In this document: piece by piece, positions 36,817-44,869 of the stretch
Layout: each line of letters opens with the position of its first letter
Position numbering within the stretch: the stretch's first letter is position 1
Source: an uncultured Prevotellaceae bacterium
GTDB lineage: Bacteria; Bacteroidota; Bacteroidia; Bacteroidales; Bacteroidaceae
Assembly: GCA_900314655.1 (NCBI GenBank)
Contig: OMWC01000002.1
Location: 62,001 to 126,000 of the forward strand
DNA length: 64,000 nt
Direction: 5' to 3'
Translations under genes and position numbers: made by a program
Notes under the pieces: model-generated
The model's input: the letters and a program-made list of their open reading frames with translations, nothing else
What the model was told of the DNA's origin: nothing
The model's database searches: none

Positions 36817-38133
36817 ATGAAACAGACACCTATTGACAAACAGATTGTTGACGGACTGATCGAGAAGTTGGGAATAACTGATTTTGCCAAGGCTACCATC
36901 CGTGAAGTGAAGCAGGTGGCTGCCAAGGCAGAACAGGAAACCGGCGTTGAGTTCATCAAGATGGAAATGGGTATTCCCGGGCTTCCTGCCGCCAAGGCTG
37001 GCGTGAAGGCTCAGATCAAGGCCCTCGAGGACGGCATTGCCCATAGTTATCCCGACATTCAAGGTTATCCCGAACTGAAGAAAGAGGCTTCACGCTTCGT
37101 GAAAGCCTTTATCGGCGTGGATATCGCTCCCGAAGGGTGTGTTCCCGTAAGTGGCTCTATGCAAGGCACTTTCGCTTCATTCCTTACGTGTAGCCAGGCT
37201 GACCCTCAAAAAGACACCGTGCTCTTCATCGACCCCGGTTTCCCGGTTCAGAAGATGCAGTTGCAGGTGATGGGCGTCAAATACGAGACCTTTGACGTAT
37301 ACGACTATCGCGGCGACAAGCTGAAAGGAAAGTTGGAGAGCTATCTGAAAAAGGGCAACATCTGCGCCATCGTCTATAGCAACCCCAACAATCCCGCGTG
37401 GATCTGCCTGCGTGAAGAAGAACTGAAGGTAATAGGCGAATTGGCCACCAAGTACGATGTTATCGTGATGGAGGATTTGGCATATTTCGCCATGGATTTC
37501 CGCAAGAATCTGAGCACGCCGTTTGAGCCGCCTTACCAGGTAACCGTTGCCCGATATACCGATAATTATATCTTGCTCATCAGCGGAAGTAAGGCTTTCA
37601 GCTATGCAGGCGAACGCATCGGTGTGACGTGTATTTCCGACAAGTTGTTCCATCGTCATTTCCCGGCCTTGGCAAACCGCTACGAAGGGCTTCCGTTTGG
37701 ACTTGTCTTATCAACGCGAATGCTCTATGCGCTTTCGTCGGGAACCAGCCATAGTGCGCAATATGCTATGGCGGCCATGCTGAAGGCTGCTACCGACGGC
37801 GAATACGATTTCCGCAAGGAAATAAGCGTCTATGGAGAGCGTGCCCACAAGCTGAAGGAAATATTCTGCCGCCATCAGTTTTATATCGTTTACGATAAGG
37901 ACTTGGACGAGCCTATAGCCGACGGTTTCTATTTCACGATTGGCTATCCCGGCATGACCAGCGGTGAATTGGCCCACGAACTGATGTACTATGGTGTCTC
38001 GGCCATATGTCTGATAACCACGGGTAGCCATCAGGAAGGCTTGCGCGTGTGTACATCTTTTATAAATGATAACCAATACGATCTGCTCGAAGAACGTATG
38101 GCTATTTTTGAAGAAAATAATCCCGTAGAATAA
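36817..38133 (+). CDS. PLP-dependent class I/II aminotransferase
   Basis: This 438-residue fold-type I aminotransferase would convert an amino acid to the 2-oxo acid used by IorAB. The PLP lysine lies in ISGSKAFSYAGERIGVTC (about 267-284). Upstream are YSNPNNPAWICLREEEL and VIVMEDLAYFAMD, the Asn and Asp/Tyr that hold the cofactor. The operon order iorA-iorB-aminotransferase points to aromatic amino acids (Trp, Phe, Tyr), with aryl-acetates as products; running in reverse, it could make aromatic amino acids from aryl-acetates. Substrate choice cannot be read directly. Confidence 0.88.
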   Translation: MKQTPIDKQIVDGLIEKLGITDFAKATIREVKQVAAKAEQETGVEFIKMEMGIPGLPAAKAGVKAQIKALEDGIAHSYPDIQGYPELKKEASRFVKAFIGVDIAPEGCVPVSGSMQGTFASFLTCSQADPQKDTVLFIDPGFPVQKMQLQVMGVKYETFDVYDYRGDKLKGKLESYLKKGNICAIVYSNPNNPAWICLREEELKVIGELATKYDVIVMEDLAYFAMDFRKNLSTPFEPPYQVTVARYTDNYILLISGSKAFSYAGERIGVTCISDKLFHRHFPALANRYEGLPFGLVLSTRMLYALSSGTSHSAQYAMAAMLKAATDGEYDFRKEISVYGERAHKLKEIFCRHQFYIVYDKDLDEPIADGFYFTIGYPGMTSGELAHELMYYGVSAICLITTGSHQEGLRVCTSFINDNQYDLLEERMAIFEENNPVE

Positions 38134-38199
38134 TTCATGGCAGAATCGCAATTTGTGTGGACACTCATGCAGGTTGCGATTTTGCCGTTATCAACAAGA

Positions 38200-38478
38200 A
38201 TGCGTATGAAAGCAAAACCAGGATTCAATTTGCGCGATGTTTGTGGAGAACAGATCATCGTGGCTGAAGGTAAGGAAAATATCGATTTCAGCAATATCAT
38301 CAGCATGAACGAAAGTTCTGCTTATCTTTGGAAGGAAGTACAAAAGCTGGATAGCTTTACGGCTGACGACTTGGCTAAGTTGCTCCTTGACCAATACGAG
38401 GTGGATGAAGAAACGGCCTTCCATGATGCTCAGGCGCTGGCCGCCCAATGGCTGAAAGCAGGCATTATTACGGAATGA
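38200..38478 (+). CDS. PqqD-family small protein
   Basis: This 92-residue protein has the PqqD winged-helix pattern: MKAKPGFNLRDVCGEQIIVAEG, then SMNESSAYLWKEVQ and LAKLLLDQYEVDEETAFHDAQALAAQWLKAGII. PqqD-type proteins hold a precursor peptide for a radical SAM or other modifying enzyme. No modifying enzyme or precursor is next to it. I use the ATG at 38200 (38206 is an alternative), since upstream in-frame residues do not look like the family. It lies 66 nt after the aminotransferase. The HprK-like gene at the window's left end belongs to a family often found with such proteins. Confidence 0.75.
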   Translation: MRMKAKPGFNLRDVCGEQIIVAEGKENIDFSNIISMNESSAYLWKEVQKLDSFTADDLAKLLLDQYEVDEETAFHDAQALAAQWLKAGIITE

Positions 38479-38557
38479 TTTATTAATTGCCTTTATTTGA
38501 ATAGAATCATCATTATGATAAATAGAATATAATATAATCAGTAATCAAACACAAACT

Positions 38558-39781
38558 ATGAAAAAGAAAGCTCTTTACCTGCTTCTCCCCCTTGTGGCAA
38601 TTACTTGTAATGCCCAGGAAGCACTCTTTAGAGGAACTCAGATTGATTCGCCCGTTATAAATGCCGACGGATCGGTCACCATCAACGTATTTGCACCTAA
38701 GGCCGTCAAGGTTGAAGTTTCGGGCGATTTCCTGCCTATGACTAAAGTTGACACGCCCCGTGGCCCTCAAGAAGTTCAGGCGCCCGCAGAACTGACTGAA
38801 GGCAAAAACGGCATCTGGAGCTACACTTCCAAGCCATTGGCTCCGGAGCTATACAGCTATAGCCTGACGGTGGATGGAATGCGAATACTTGATCCGTCGA
38901 ATGTCTATATCAATCGCGACATCGCACAATACACGAACATCTTTATTATCAGCAAGAACAAAGGTGACAAAGGTGATCTGTACAAGGTAAATGAAGTTCC
39001 GCATGGAAATGTAGCCAAAGTGTGGTACGATAGCCCCACGCTCAAAATGAAACGCCGTATGACGGTCTATACACCGGCGGGATACGAGAAAGGCGGTCAC
39101 TACCCCGTTCTCTACTTGCTTCATGGTGCTGGCGGTGACGAAGATGCATGGACCACGTTGGGCCGAACCGCTCAGATCATGGACAATCTGATCAGCCAAG
39201 GCAAGGTGAAGCCGATGATTGTTGTCATGCCTAATGGCAATCCCAATTGCCAGGCTGCTCCCGGCGAATGGTCAAAAGGAATGTACAAGCCTTCATTTAT
39301 GGGCCATCAGGACGGCAAGGCCGTTGCCACGATGGATGAAAGTTTCAAGGATATTGTCAGCTTCATCGACAAGAACTATCGCACGATAAAGAGCCGCAAA
39401 GGGCGTGCCGTATGCGGTTTGTCGATGGGTGGCGGACATACTTTCCATATTTCTATGCGCTACCCAGAGACCTTCAACTACTATGGACTTTTCTCGGCCG
39501 GCCTGCATTTGGATGGCAATATTACCCCCCGGGCACCTTTCTATGAGCAACTGAAGTCGGACAAAGACGCTCAGGCCAAATTAAAACGTCTCTTTGCCTC
39601 GAACCCGAAACTCTATTGGATTGCCATTGGCAATACCGACTTTTTGTATCAAAGCAACACCGATTTGCGCAAATTTTTGGATGAAATGGGCTACAAATAT
39701 GAATATAGAGAATCGGATGGTGGCCATATCTGGCGCAATTGGAGAATATATTTGACGGAATTTGCTCAAAAAATCTTTTAA
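38558..39781 (+). CDS. Secreted esterase (CE1/feruloyl-esterase-like) with N-terminal E-set domain
   Basis: This 407-residue protein has a signal peptide (cleavage near CNAQ, about 17-20). An immunoglobulin-like E-set/CBM48-like domain follows (about 25-130: VTINVFAPKAVKVEVSGDF). The C-terminal alpha/beta-hydrolase domain is of the esterase-D/CE1 kind, with YLLHGAGGDEDAW at the oxyanion hole, nucleophile Ser289 (GLSMGGG) and a late histidine in GGHIWRNW. Proteins with this layout remove ferulic or acetyl groups from plant xylan. No other xylan gene is near. It stands alone, 79 nt after the PqqD-like gene. Confidence 0.87.
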   Translation: MKKKALYLLLPLVAITCNAQEALFRGTQIDSPVINADGSVTINVFAPKAVKVEVSGDFLPMTKVDTPRGPQEVQAPAELTEGKNGIWSYTSKPLAPELYSYSLTVDGMRILDPSNVYINRDIAQYTNIFIISKNKGDKGDLYKVNEVPHGNVAKVWYDSPTLKMKRRMTVYTPAGYEKGGHYPVLYLLHGAGGDEDAWTTLGRTAQIMDNLISQGKVKPMIVVMPNGNPNCQAAPGEWSKGMYKPSFMGHQDGKAVATMDESFKDIVSFIDKNYRTIKSRKGRAVCGLSMGGGHTFHISMRYPETFNYYGLFSAGLHLDGNITPRAPFYEQLKSDKDAQAKLKRLFASNPKLYWIAIGNTDFLYQSNTDLRKFLDEMGYKYEYRESDGGHIWRNWRIYLTEFAQKIF

Positions 39782-40057
39782 AAGGACATAAAAAAATGCC
39801 CGGGTCTTCACAGAGCCAGACATTTGAATCTCAATAGGTATTAGCTTTTTTAAGGTAAAAAGATTGTATTCAGGATAACGTTTGCAAACGTAAGGCCTTT
39901 TTTGAGATAAAAAAAATAAATTTTGGTGTTTTTAAACATAAACACATTGTTTTTAGTAAAAAATGTAAGAAGATCTCATGTTCCTCACTAAATCAATGCT
40001 TTATAAGGGTAATGAAAAATTTCTTGCCTTGCTTTCTCTAATGTGAATTAAATGTTG
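39782..40057. other. Intergenic gap with an operator-like palindrome, no gene seen
   Basis: The A/T-rich gap between the esterase and glnS holds an imperfect stem near 39796-39826, runs of A and T, and one perfect 14-bp palindrome. I find no start codon with a plausible product and no known riboswitch. A small RNA is possible but not shown. Confidence 0.5.
39878..39891. promoter_or_regulatory. Perfect 14-bp palindrome ACGTTTGCAAACGT, possible operator
   Basis: ACGTTTGCAAACGT is self-complementary and resembles the half-site composition of LacI-family operators. It lies 97 nt after the esterase stop and about 180 nt before the glnS promoter, so which gene it serves, if any, is unclear. Confidence 0.35.
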
Positions 40058-40065
40058 TACCTTTG
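40058..40065 (+). promoter_or_regulatory. -7 element of glnS
   Basis: TACCTTTG matches TAnnTTTG and lies 27 nt before the glnS ATG. TTTC at 40033-40036 is the nearest -33-like sequence. Confidence 0.6.
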
Positions 40066-40092
40066 CACCAAATAAATAAATTGAATACGTTT

Positions 40093-41859
40093 ATGACAGA
40101 AATCAAGGAAAATACCGGCGAAGAGAAGAAAAGCATCAGTTTCGTTGAGCAGATTGTTGAAAAAGACCTCGCTGAAGGTAAAAACGGCGGGCGCGTTCAG
40201 ACACGATTCCCACCAGAGCCAAACGGCTACCTTCACATAGGTCATGCAAAGGCCATCTGTATGGACTTTGGTGTGGCAGAACGTCATAACGGTATCTGCA
40301 ATCTTCGTTTTGACGACACGAATCCCGTCAAGGAAGACACGGAATACATTGAAAGCATTGAGCGTGATATTCAATGGCTGGGATTCAAGTGGGCAAATGT
40401 ATATTATGCCAGCGACTATTTCCAGGAACTCTGGGACTTTGCCGTATGGCTCATCAAGCAAGGACGTGCCTATGTCGACGAGCAGAGTGCAGAGGTGATA
40501 GCCCAGCAAAAGGGCACGACCACCAGTCCTGGCACAAATAGCCCCTATCGTGATCGTCCGGTGGAGGAAAGCCTGCGTCTGTTCGAGTTTATGAATAGCG
40601 GCAAGGCTACTCCCGGAACCTTGGTTCTGAGGGCCAAGATTGACATGGCTCATCCCAACATGCTTTTCCGCGATCCCCTACTCTATCGTGTGCTGAACAT
40701 TCCGCATGTGAAGACCGGTTCCAAATGGAATGCCTATCCCATGTATGATTTCACACATGGACAGAGTGACTATCTTGAGGGAGTCACTCATTCGCTTTGC
40801 ACGCTTGAGTTTGTGGAGCATCGCCCCTTGTATGATCTCTTTGTAACCTGGATGAAAGAATACAAAGGCGAAACCGATAACATTGAGGACAACCGTCCGC
40901 GCCAGACAGAGTTCAACAAGCTGAACCTCTCTTACACCTTGATGTCTAAGCGCAACTTGCTGGCCTTGGTCAACGAAGGGCTCGTCAGCGGATGGGATGA
41001 TCCCCGCATGCCGACTCTTTGCGGTTTCCGCCGTCGGGGATATAGTCCGGAAAGCATTGTGAAGTTTATCGATAAGATTGGCTATACCACCTATGATGCG
41101 CTGAATGAAATCGCATTGCTGGAGAGTGCTGTCCGCGATGACCTGAACGGCCGTTCCATTCGTGTGAGTGCGGTGCTCGACCCCGTGAGGGTGGTTATAA
41201 CCAATTATCCCGAAGGCCAGACCGAACAGCTGGTGGCCGTCAACAATCCCGAGAATGAAGCCGACGGAACCCACGAAGTGGAATTCAGCCGCGAACTTTG
41301 GATTGAGCGCGATGACTTCATGAAAGTGGCCGAGAAGAAATTCATGCGTCTGGCTCCCGGCAAGGAGGTACGCCTGAAGAATGCCTACATCATCAAGTGC
41401 GATGAGGAGCATCCCTGCGATGAAGACGAGAATGGCAACGTGACCACCATCTATTGTACCTATGACCCGGATTCAAAGAGCGGAATGCCCGGCTCCAACC
41501 GCAAGATCAAGGGCAAGACGCTTCATTGGGTGAGTTGTGCTCATGCGGTCAAGGCAGAAGTGCGCCTCTACGAGCGCCTTTGGAAAGTAGAGAATCCGCG
41601 TGACGTGATGGCGGCTATTCGCGAAGAGCAAGGTTGCGATGCCGTGACGGCCATGAAGCAGATGATCAATCCCGATTCCCTCAATGTGAACAAGAACTGC
41701 TATATTGAGCCCTATGCTGCCAATATGAAGCCTGGCCAGTATCTCCAGTTCCAGCGTATCGGCTATTTCATGGCCGATGCCGATTCCACTCCTGAAAACC
41801 CTGTCTTTAATAAGACCGTCGGTCTAAAAGACACCTGGGCAAAATCTCAGAAAGCATAA
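40093..41859 (+). CDS. glnS: Glutaminyl-tRNA synthetase
   Basis: This 588-residue class I enzyme charges tRNA-Gln directly, so a GatCAB route is not required for glutamine. Motifs are RFPPEPNGYLHIGHAKAI (HIGH), FDDTNP, the class-Ic DFTHGQSDYLEGVTHSLCTLEF and YTLMSKRNLLALV (KMSKS). Two C-terminal beta-barrels that read the anticodon follow (about 355-560). I use ATG 40093 (MTEIKENTGEE); an upstream TTG overlaps the -7 element. The TPR gene follows 3 nt after the stop. Confidence 0.97.
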   Translation: MTEIKENTGEEKKSISFVEQIVEKDLAEGKNGGRVQTRFPPEPNGYLHIGHAKAICMDFGVAERHNGICNLRFDDTNPVKEDTEYIESIERDIQWLGFKWANVYYASDYFQELWDFAVWLIKQGRAYVDEQSAEVIAQQKGTTTSPGTNSPYRDRPVEESLRLFEFMNSGKATPGTLVLRAKIDMAHPNMLFRDPLLYRVLNIPHVKTGSKWNAYPMYDFTHGQSDYLEGVTHSLCTLEFVEHRPLYDLFVTWMKEYKGETDNIEDNRPRQTEFNKLNLSYTLMSKRNLLALVNEGLVSGWDDPRMPTLCGFRRRGYSPESIVKFIDKIGYTTYDALNEIALLESAVRDDLNGRSIRVSAVLDPVRVVITNYPEGQTEQLVAVNNPENEADGTHEVEFSRELWIERDDFMKVAEKKFMRLAPGKEVRLKNAYIIKCDEEHPCDEDENGNVTTIYCTYDPDSKSGMPGSNRKIKGKTLHWVSCAHAVKAEVRLYERLWKVENPRDVMAAIREEQGCDAVTAMKQMINPDSLNVNKNCYIEPYAANMKPGQYLQFQRIGYFMADADSTPENPVFNKTVGLKDTWAKSQKA

Positions 41860-41862
41860 AAT

Positions 41863-42723
41863 TTGGCATACAACGATTATTTCCAGTCAAGTGAGTTCCA
41901 CGACCTGCTTCACCAGTATGAGGAATCAGGTCTGGAACACCTTTCGGATTTCAGTTCTGCTGATCTGACCGATCTGGCGGAGTATTTCCATTCCATTGGA
42001 GATATGGATCAAGCGCTGAAGATCATCGACTCGGCCATTGCCATCTATCCGGGAGCCGTAGGACCTCTGATCTTCCGGGCCCGTACTGCATTGGTGAAAG
42101 ACGCGAATCCGATGATGGCTTACTATTATGCTGACCTGATTGACGACAAGACCGACTTGGATTACTATTATATCCAGGCGGAAATCATGGTTTACAACAA
42201 TGAAGCCGAGAAGGCCAACGATTACCTCCTTGGGAAATACGAAGAAGTGAACGAGGATGACCGTCAGGACTATCTGCTCGACGTGGCTACTCTCTTTGCC
42301 GATTACGAGCTATGGGACTATGCCGACTCGTGGAGCCAGAATTACGAGGACAAAGATGAATCTGACTATCTTGAACTTCAGGGTAGATTAATGTCGGTCA
42401 GGCAAGAATATGACAAAGCTGAAGAAGTCTTCAACCGCCTTCTTGACCGTAATCCCTTTTCCACGGCCTACTGGAACCTGCTTGCGTGCACGCAATTCTA
42501 TGCCAAGGATTTCCAGAAATGTATTTCCAGTTGCGATTATGCCTTGGCCATACAACCGGAAAATGCCGATGCTTTGCTCACCAAGGCAAATGCGCTTTTC
42601 TATATAGGCAATATCAAGGATGCCGTAGCCAATTACGTGCATTACATGACCGTCTGCGGCGAGGATATCCCAGACGATGCTGACCTCGAAGAATATTTCA
42701 ACCAAATAATGAACTCTCAATGA
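41863..42723 (+). CDS. Tetratricopeptide-repeat protein, TTG start
   Basis: This 286-residue soluble protein is made of TPR helices. Clear repeats are DMDQALKIIDSAIAIYPGAVGPLIFRA, YDKAEEVFNRLLDRNPFSTAYWNLLA and FQKCISSCDYALAIQPENADALLTKAN. The first half is very acidic. Such scaffolds bind other proteins; the partner is unknown. The only start that keeps the N-terminal helix (AYNDYFQSSEFHDLLHQYEES) is TTG at 41863, 3 nt after the glnS stop. The next in-frame ATG loses 47 residues. It overlaps the DedA gene by 4 nt. Confidence 0.82.
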   Translation: MAYNDYFQSSEFHDLLHQYEESGLEHLSDFSSADLTDLAEYFHSIGDMDQALKIIDSAIAIYPGAVGPLIFRARTALVKDANPMMAYYYADLIDDKTDLDYYYIQAEIMVYNNEAEKANDYLLGKYEEVNEDDRQDYLLDVATLFADYELWDYADSWSQNYEDKDESDYLELQGRLMSVRQEYDKAEEVFNRLLDRNPFSTAYWNLLACTQFYAKDFQKCISSCDYALAIQPENADALLTKANALFYIGNIKDAVANYVHYMTVCGEDIPDDADLEEYFNQIMNSQ

Positions 42724-43352
42724 ATATTATCACATCCCTTCTGAACAACCTCAACTACCCTACCATATTCTTTCTGATGATGCTGGAGTCAACGGTAGTT
42801 CCCGTTCCGTCAGAACTTGTTGTCTCGCCTGCCGCCTATCATGCGGCTGGAGGCAATATGAATATGTGGCTCGTCATTCTTTTTGCAACATTAGGAGCCG
42901 ATCTCGGGGCCACCATCAACTATGTAGTGGCTTACTATGTGGGGCGTCCCGTCATCTATCGGTTTGCCAATAGCCGCCTTGGCCATCTTTGCCTGCTCAA
43001 TCAGGAGAAAGTGGAAAAGAGTGAGAAATACTTCGACGATCATGGTAAGCTGGCCACCATCACGGGTCGCCTTATTCCCGGAATCCGCCATCTGATCAGT
43101 ATTCCGGCTGGACTTGCCAAGATGCATTACGGCCATTTCCTGCTTTACACGACCATTGGTGCCAGCGTATGGAATATTATTTTGGCTGCCTTGGGATGGT
43201 ATCTTCACACCATCGTTCCTGAGGATCAATTACACGATAAGCTCCTGGAATATGGCGACTATCTCAAATACGGCATTATCGCCATCGTGTTGCTGGTAGT
43301 GATTTACTTTGTAGCCAAAAAGCAAATCAAGAAACTTTCAAAGAAATCATAG
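42720..43352 (+). CDS. DedA-family membrane protein
   Basis: This 210-residue inner-membrane protein belongs to the DedA/VTT family, linked to lipid carrier recycling and proton-motive-force homeostasis. Signatures are ESTVVPVPSELVVSPAAYHAA (about 23-43), GADLGATINYVVAYYVGRP, and the motif GRLIPGIRHLISIPAGLAKM (about 117-136). Four to five hydrophobic helices and a basic tail are seen. It overlaps the TPR gene by 4 nt (ATGA), so glnS, the TPR gene and dedA form one unit. Confidence 0.9.
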   Translation: MNIITSLLNNLNYPTIFFLMMLESTVVPVPSELVVSPAAYHAAGGNMNMWLVILFATLGADLGATINYVVAYYVGRPVIYRFANSRLGHLCLLNQEKVEKSEKYFDDHGKLATITGRLIPGIRHLISIPAGLAKMHYGHFLLYTTIGASVWNIILAALGWYLHTIVPEDQLHDKLLEYGDYLKYGIIAIVLLVVIYFVAKKQIKKLSKKS

Positions 43353-43353
43353 C

Positions 43354-43384
43354 ATAAGGGGCTTTCAGAAGCGGCCACCCTTAT
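43354..43384. terminator. Bidirectional hairpin between convergent genes
   Basis: ATAAGGG (43354-43360) pairs with CCCTTAT (43378-43384), and an inner stem GCTT/AAGC adds to it. It lies between the dedA stop and the DUF4738 lipoprotein stop. No strong T-tract. Confidence 0.4.
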
Positions 43385-44172
43385 TCCGTAATATTCATCC
43401 GCATCGCACCTTTATACGATATGGCAACATCAACGAGGTAGATGCTGGGCGTATCAGGTATGGCCAATTGCGCTTCGTAATGCACACCTTCTTCGTTTGA
43501 AGATTTCAAAAGCATCTCACTCAGGATACATTGGTTGATAAAATCCTTCGGCACAAGCTTTGAAAAGTCTTGCTTATGGAAATCATGTGTATAGATACGT
43601 GCATTTCCACGGAAGATTGCCACGTGGATGCTATTGTCATAGTAAATGTTGTCCACTTGCATGCCGTCGTCGTTGTAGGTCTGCTTATACACCTTGTAGG
43701 TGGTGGGATTCACCTGGACATAGCAATGATAACGATCATTCCCAGATCCGACGATGGTATCTCTTTTGATGGTTTGTCGCTGATTAAGCGCTATGGGATG
43801 TTCGATTTCGAACACTTCGTTGTCGGCCTTGTCAACACTCTTGACAAGTTTCACCTTTTCTCCATTCTGGTTGACAAATTGGAAAATGTTGTTTGATTTT
43901 TTCACTACGGCATAGCGAAGTGTCCTCGAACCTTCAAGCACAAGCGTATCTTGAATAATATAGAAATGTACAGGTGCGCTCGTGGAGTCAGGATAGAAAA
44001 TGGTGTCACCTTCTACACGGAACGCAGGCTCTCCGTTCTCTTCGTCAAGCCAGACGCCCTGTAGCATCTTCTTGGCGGCAACATCCTCTACGGGTGTCGT
44101 GGCTTGCTTTTCCTTTTGTCCGCATGCAACGAGCATGAATAGCAGTAAAAAGACCGGAAGTACCTTTGTCAT
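43381..44172 (-). CDS. DUF4738-type lipoprotein
   Basis: This 263-residue lipoprotein has lipobox LVAC (Cys17). The mature part begins with a linker, then KMLQGVWLDEENGEPAFRVEGDTIFYPDSTSAPVHFYI, a beta-rich segment that I recognise as the DUF4738 kind common in Bacteroidota. The function is unknown. I chose the ATG at 44172 because the lipoprotein signal begins there. It starts 35 nt after the rfbC stop and has no own -7 element, so it is probably read with rfbC. Confidence 0.75.
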   Translation of the reverse strand: MTKVLPVFLLLFMLVACGQKEKQATTPVEDVAAKKMLQGVWLDEENGEPAFRVEGDTIFYPDSTSAPVHFYIIQDTLVLEGSRTLRYAVVKKSNNIFQFVNQNGEKVKLVKSVDKADNEVFEIEHPIALNQRQTIKRDTIVGSGNDRYHCYVQVNPTTYKVYKQTYNDDGMQVDNIYYDNSIHVAIFRGNARIYTHDFHKQDFSKLVPKDFINQCILSEMLLKSSNEEGVHYEAQLAIPDTPSIYLVDVAISYKGAMRMNITE

Positions 44173-44207
44173 GTATATATAAATAAAGGTGAAGTAATAG
44201 TTTCTTT

Positions 44208-44756
44208 TTAATCGAAGAGTTCTGCCTCCTGGAAGCTTTTGGCGTTCTGGTCCTTCGCGCTGAGCTGCATTTCTGACGGGTCGATGGGCCATTGTATTCC
44301 GATGGTAGGATCGTCGAAGCGGATGCTTGCTTCTGCCTGAGGGGCATAGACATTGTCCACCTTATAAGTAAATATAGCCCCGTCGCTAAGCACAAGAAAT
44401 CCGTGGGCCATTCCGCGCGGTATGAAAAGCTGACGCTTGTTCTCAGCACTCAGTTCCACGGCCACATAACGGCCAAAGGTAGGCGAACTACGACGGATAT
44501 CCACGGCCACATCAATGACGGTTCCACTAATGACACGCACAAGCTTTGCCTGGGAGAGTTCTCCTTTCTGATAGTGAAGGCCGCGAAGTACGCCTCGTGA
44601 ACTCTTTGACTCATTGTCCTGAATGAAATTAACAGTACCGATATGGTCTTCGAATTCATCTTTCTTCCATGCTTCGAAGAAATATCCACGAGCGTCGTTG
44701 AACACTTTGGGCTCTATCACCCAAACACCTTTAATGTCAGTTTCCTTGTATTCCAT
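44208..44756 (-). CDS. rfbC: dTDP-4-dehydrorhamnose 3,5-epimerase
   Basis: This 182-residue cupin enzyme makes dTDP-4-keto-L-rhamnose, the third step toward dTDP-L-rhamnose. Motifs are GVWVIEPKVFNDARGYFFEAW, the catalytic His in LRGLHYQKGE, and FIPRGMAHGFLVLSD. The other rhamnose genes (rfbA, B, D) are not in the window. It would supply the polysaccharide genes at 10-16 kb or others. The -7 element ends 8 nt before the ATG, implying a very short leader. Confidence 0.95.
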   Translation of the reverse strand: MEYKETDIKGVWVIEPKVFNDARGYFFEAWKKDEFEDHIGTVNFIQDNESKSSRGVLRGLHYQKGELSQAKLVRVISGTVIDVAVDIRRSSPTFGRYVAVELSAENKRQLFIPRGMAHGFLVLSDGAIFTYKVDNVYAPQAEASIRFDDPTIGIQWPIDPSEMQLSAKDQNAKSFQEAELFD

Positions 44757-44764
44757 ATTGTTTG

Positions 44765-44772
44765 CAAAATTA
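44765..44772 (-). promoter_or_regulatory. -7 element of rfbC
   Basis: TAATTTTG on the minus strand matches TAnnTTTG, with 8 nt to the ATG. No clear -33 TTTG. Confidence 0.6.
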
Positions 44773-44832
44773 CAATAAAAATCGGAATCGGCACACGTTT
44801 TTCACGATTTTTATTTTTTAAGAAGAGAAATA

Positions 44833-44864
44833 TTTGCAGAATCCAATAAAAACCATTAATTTTG
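44833..44864 (+). promoter_or_regulatory. Promoter of the HU-like/SPOR gene (-33 TTTG, -7 TAATTTTG)
   Basis: TTTG (44833-44836), 20 nt, TAATTTTG (44857-44864), a full consensus match. The GTG start codon follows after only 5 nt, so transcription should begin at or next to the start codon. Confidence 0.8.
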
Positions 44865-44869
44865 CACTC

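Noticed and set aside
44834..44869. TTG at 44834 as start of the HU-like/SPOR protein
   Set aside because: It lies within the -33 box; the -7 element is downstream of it, so the mRNA cannot contain it.
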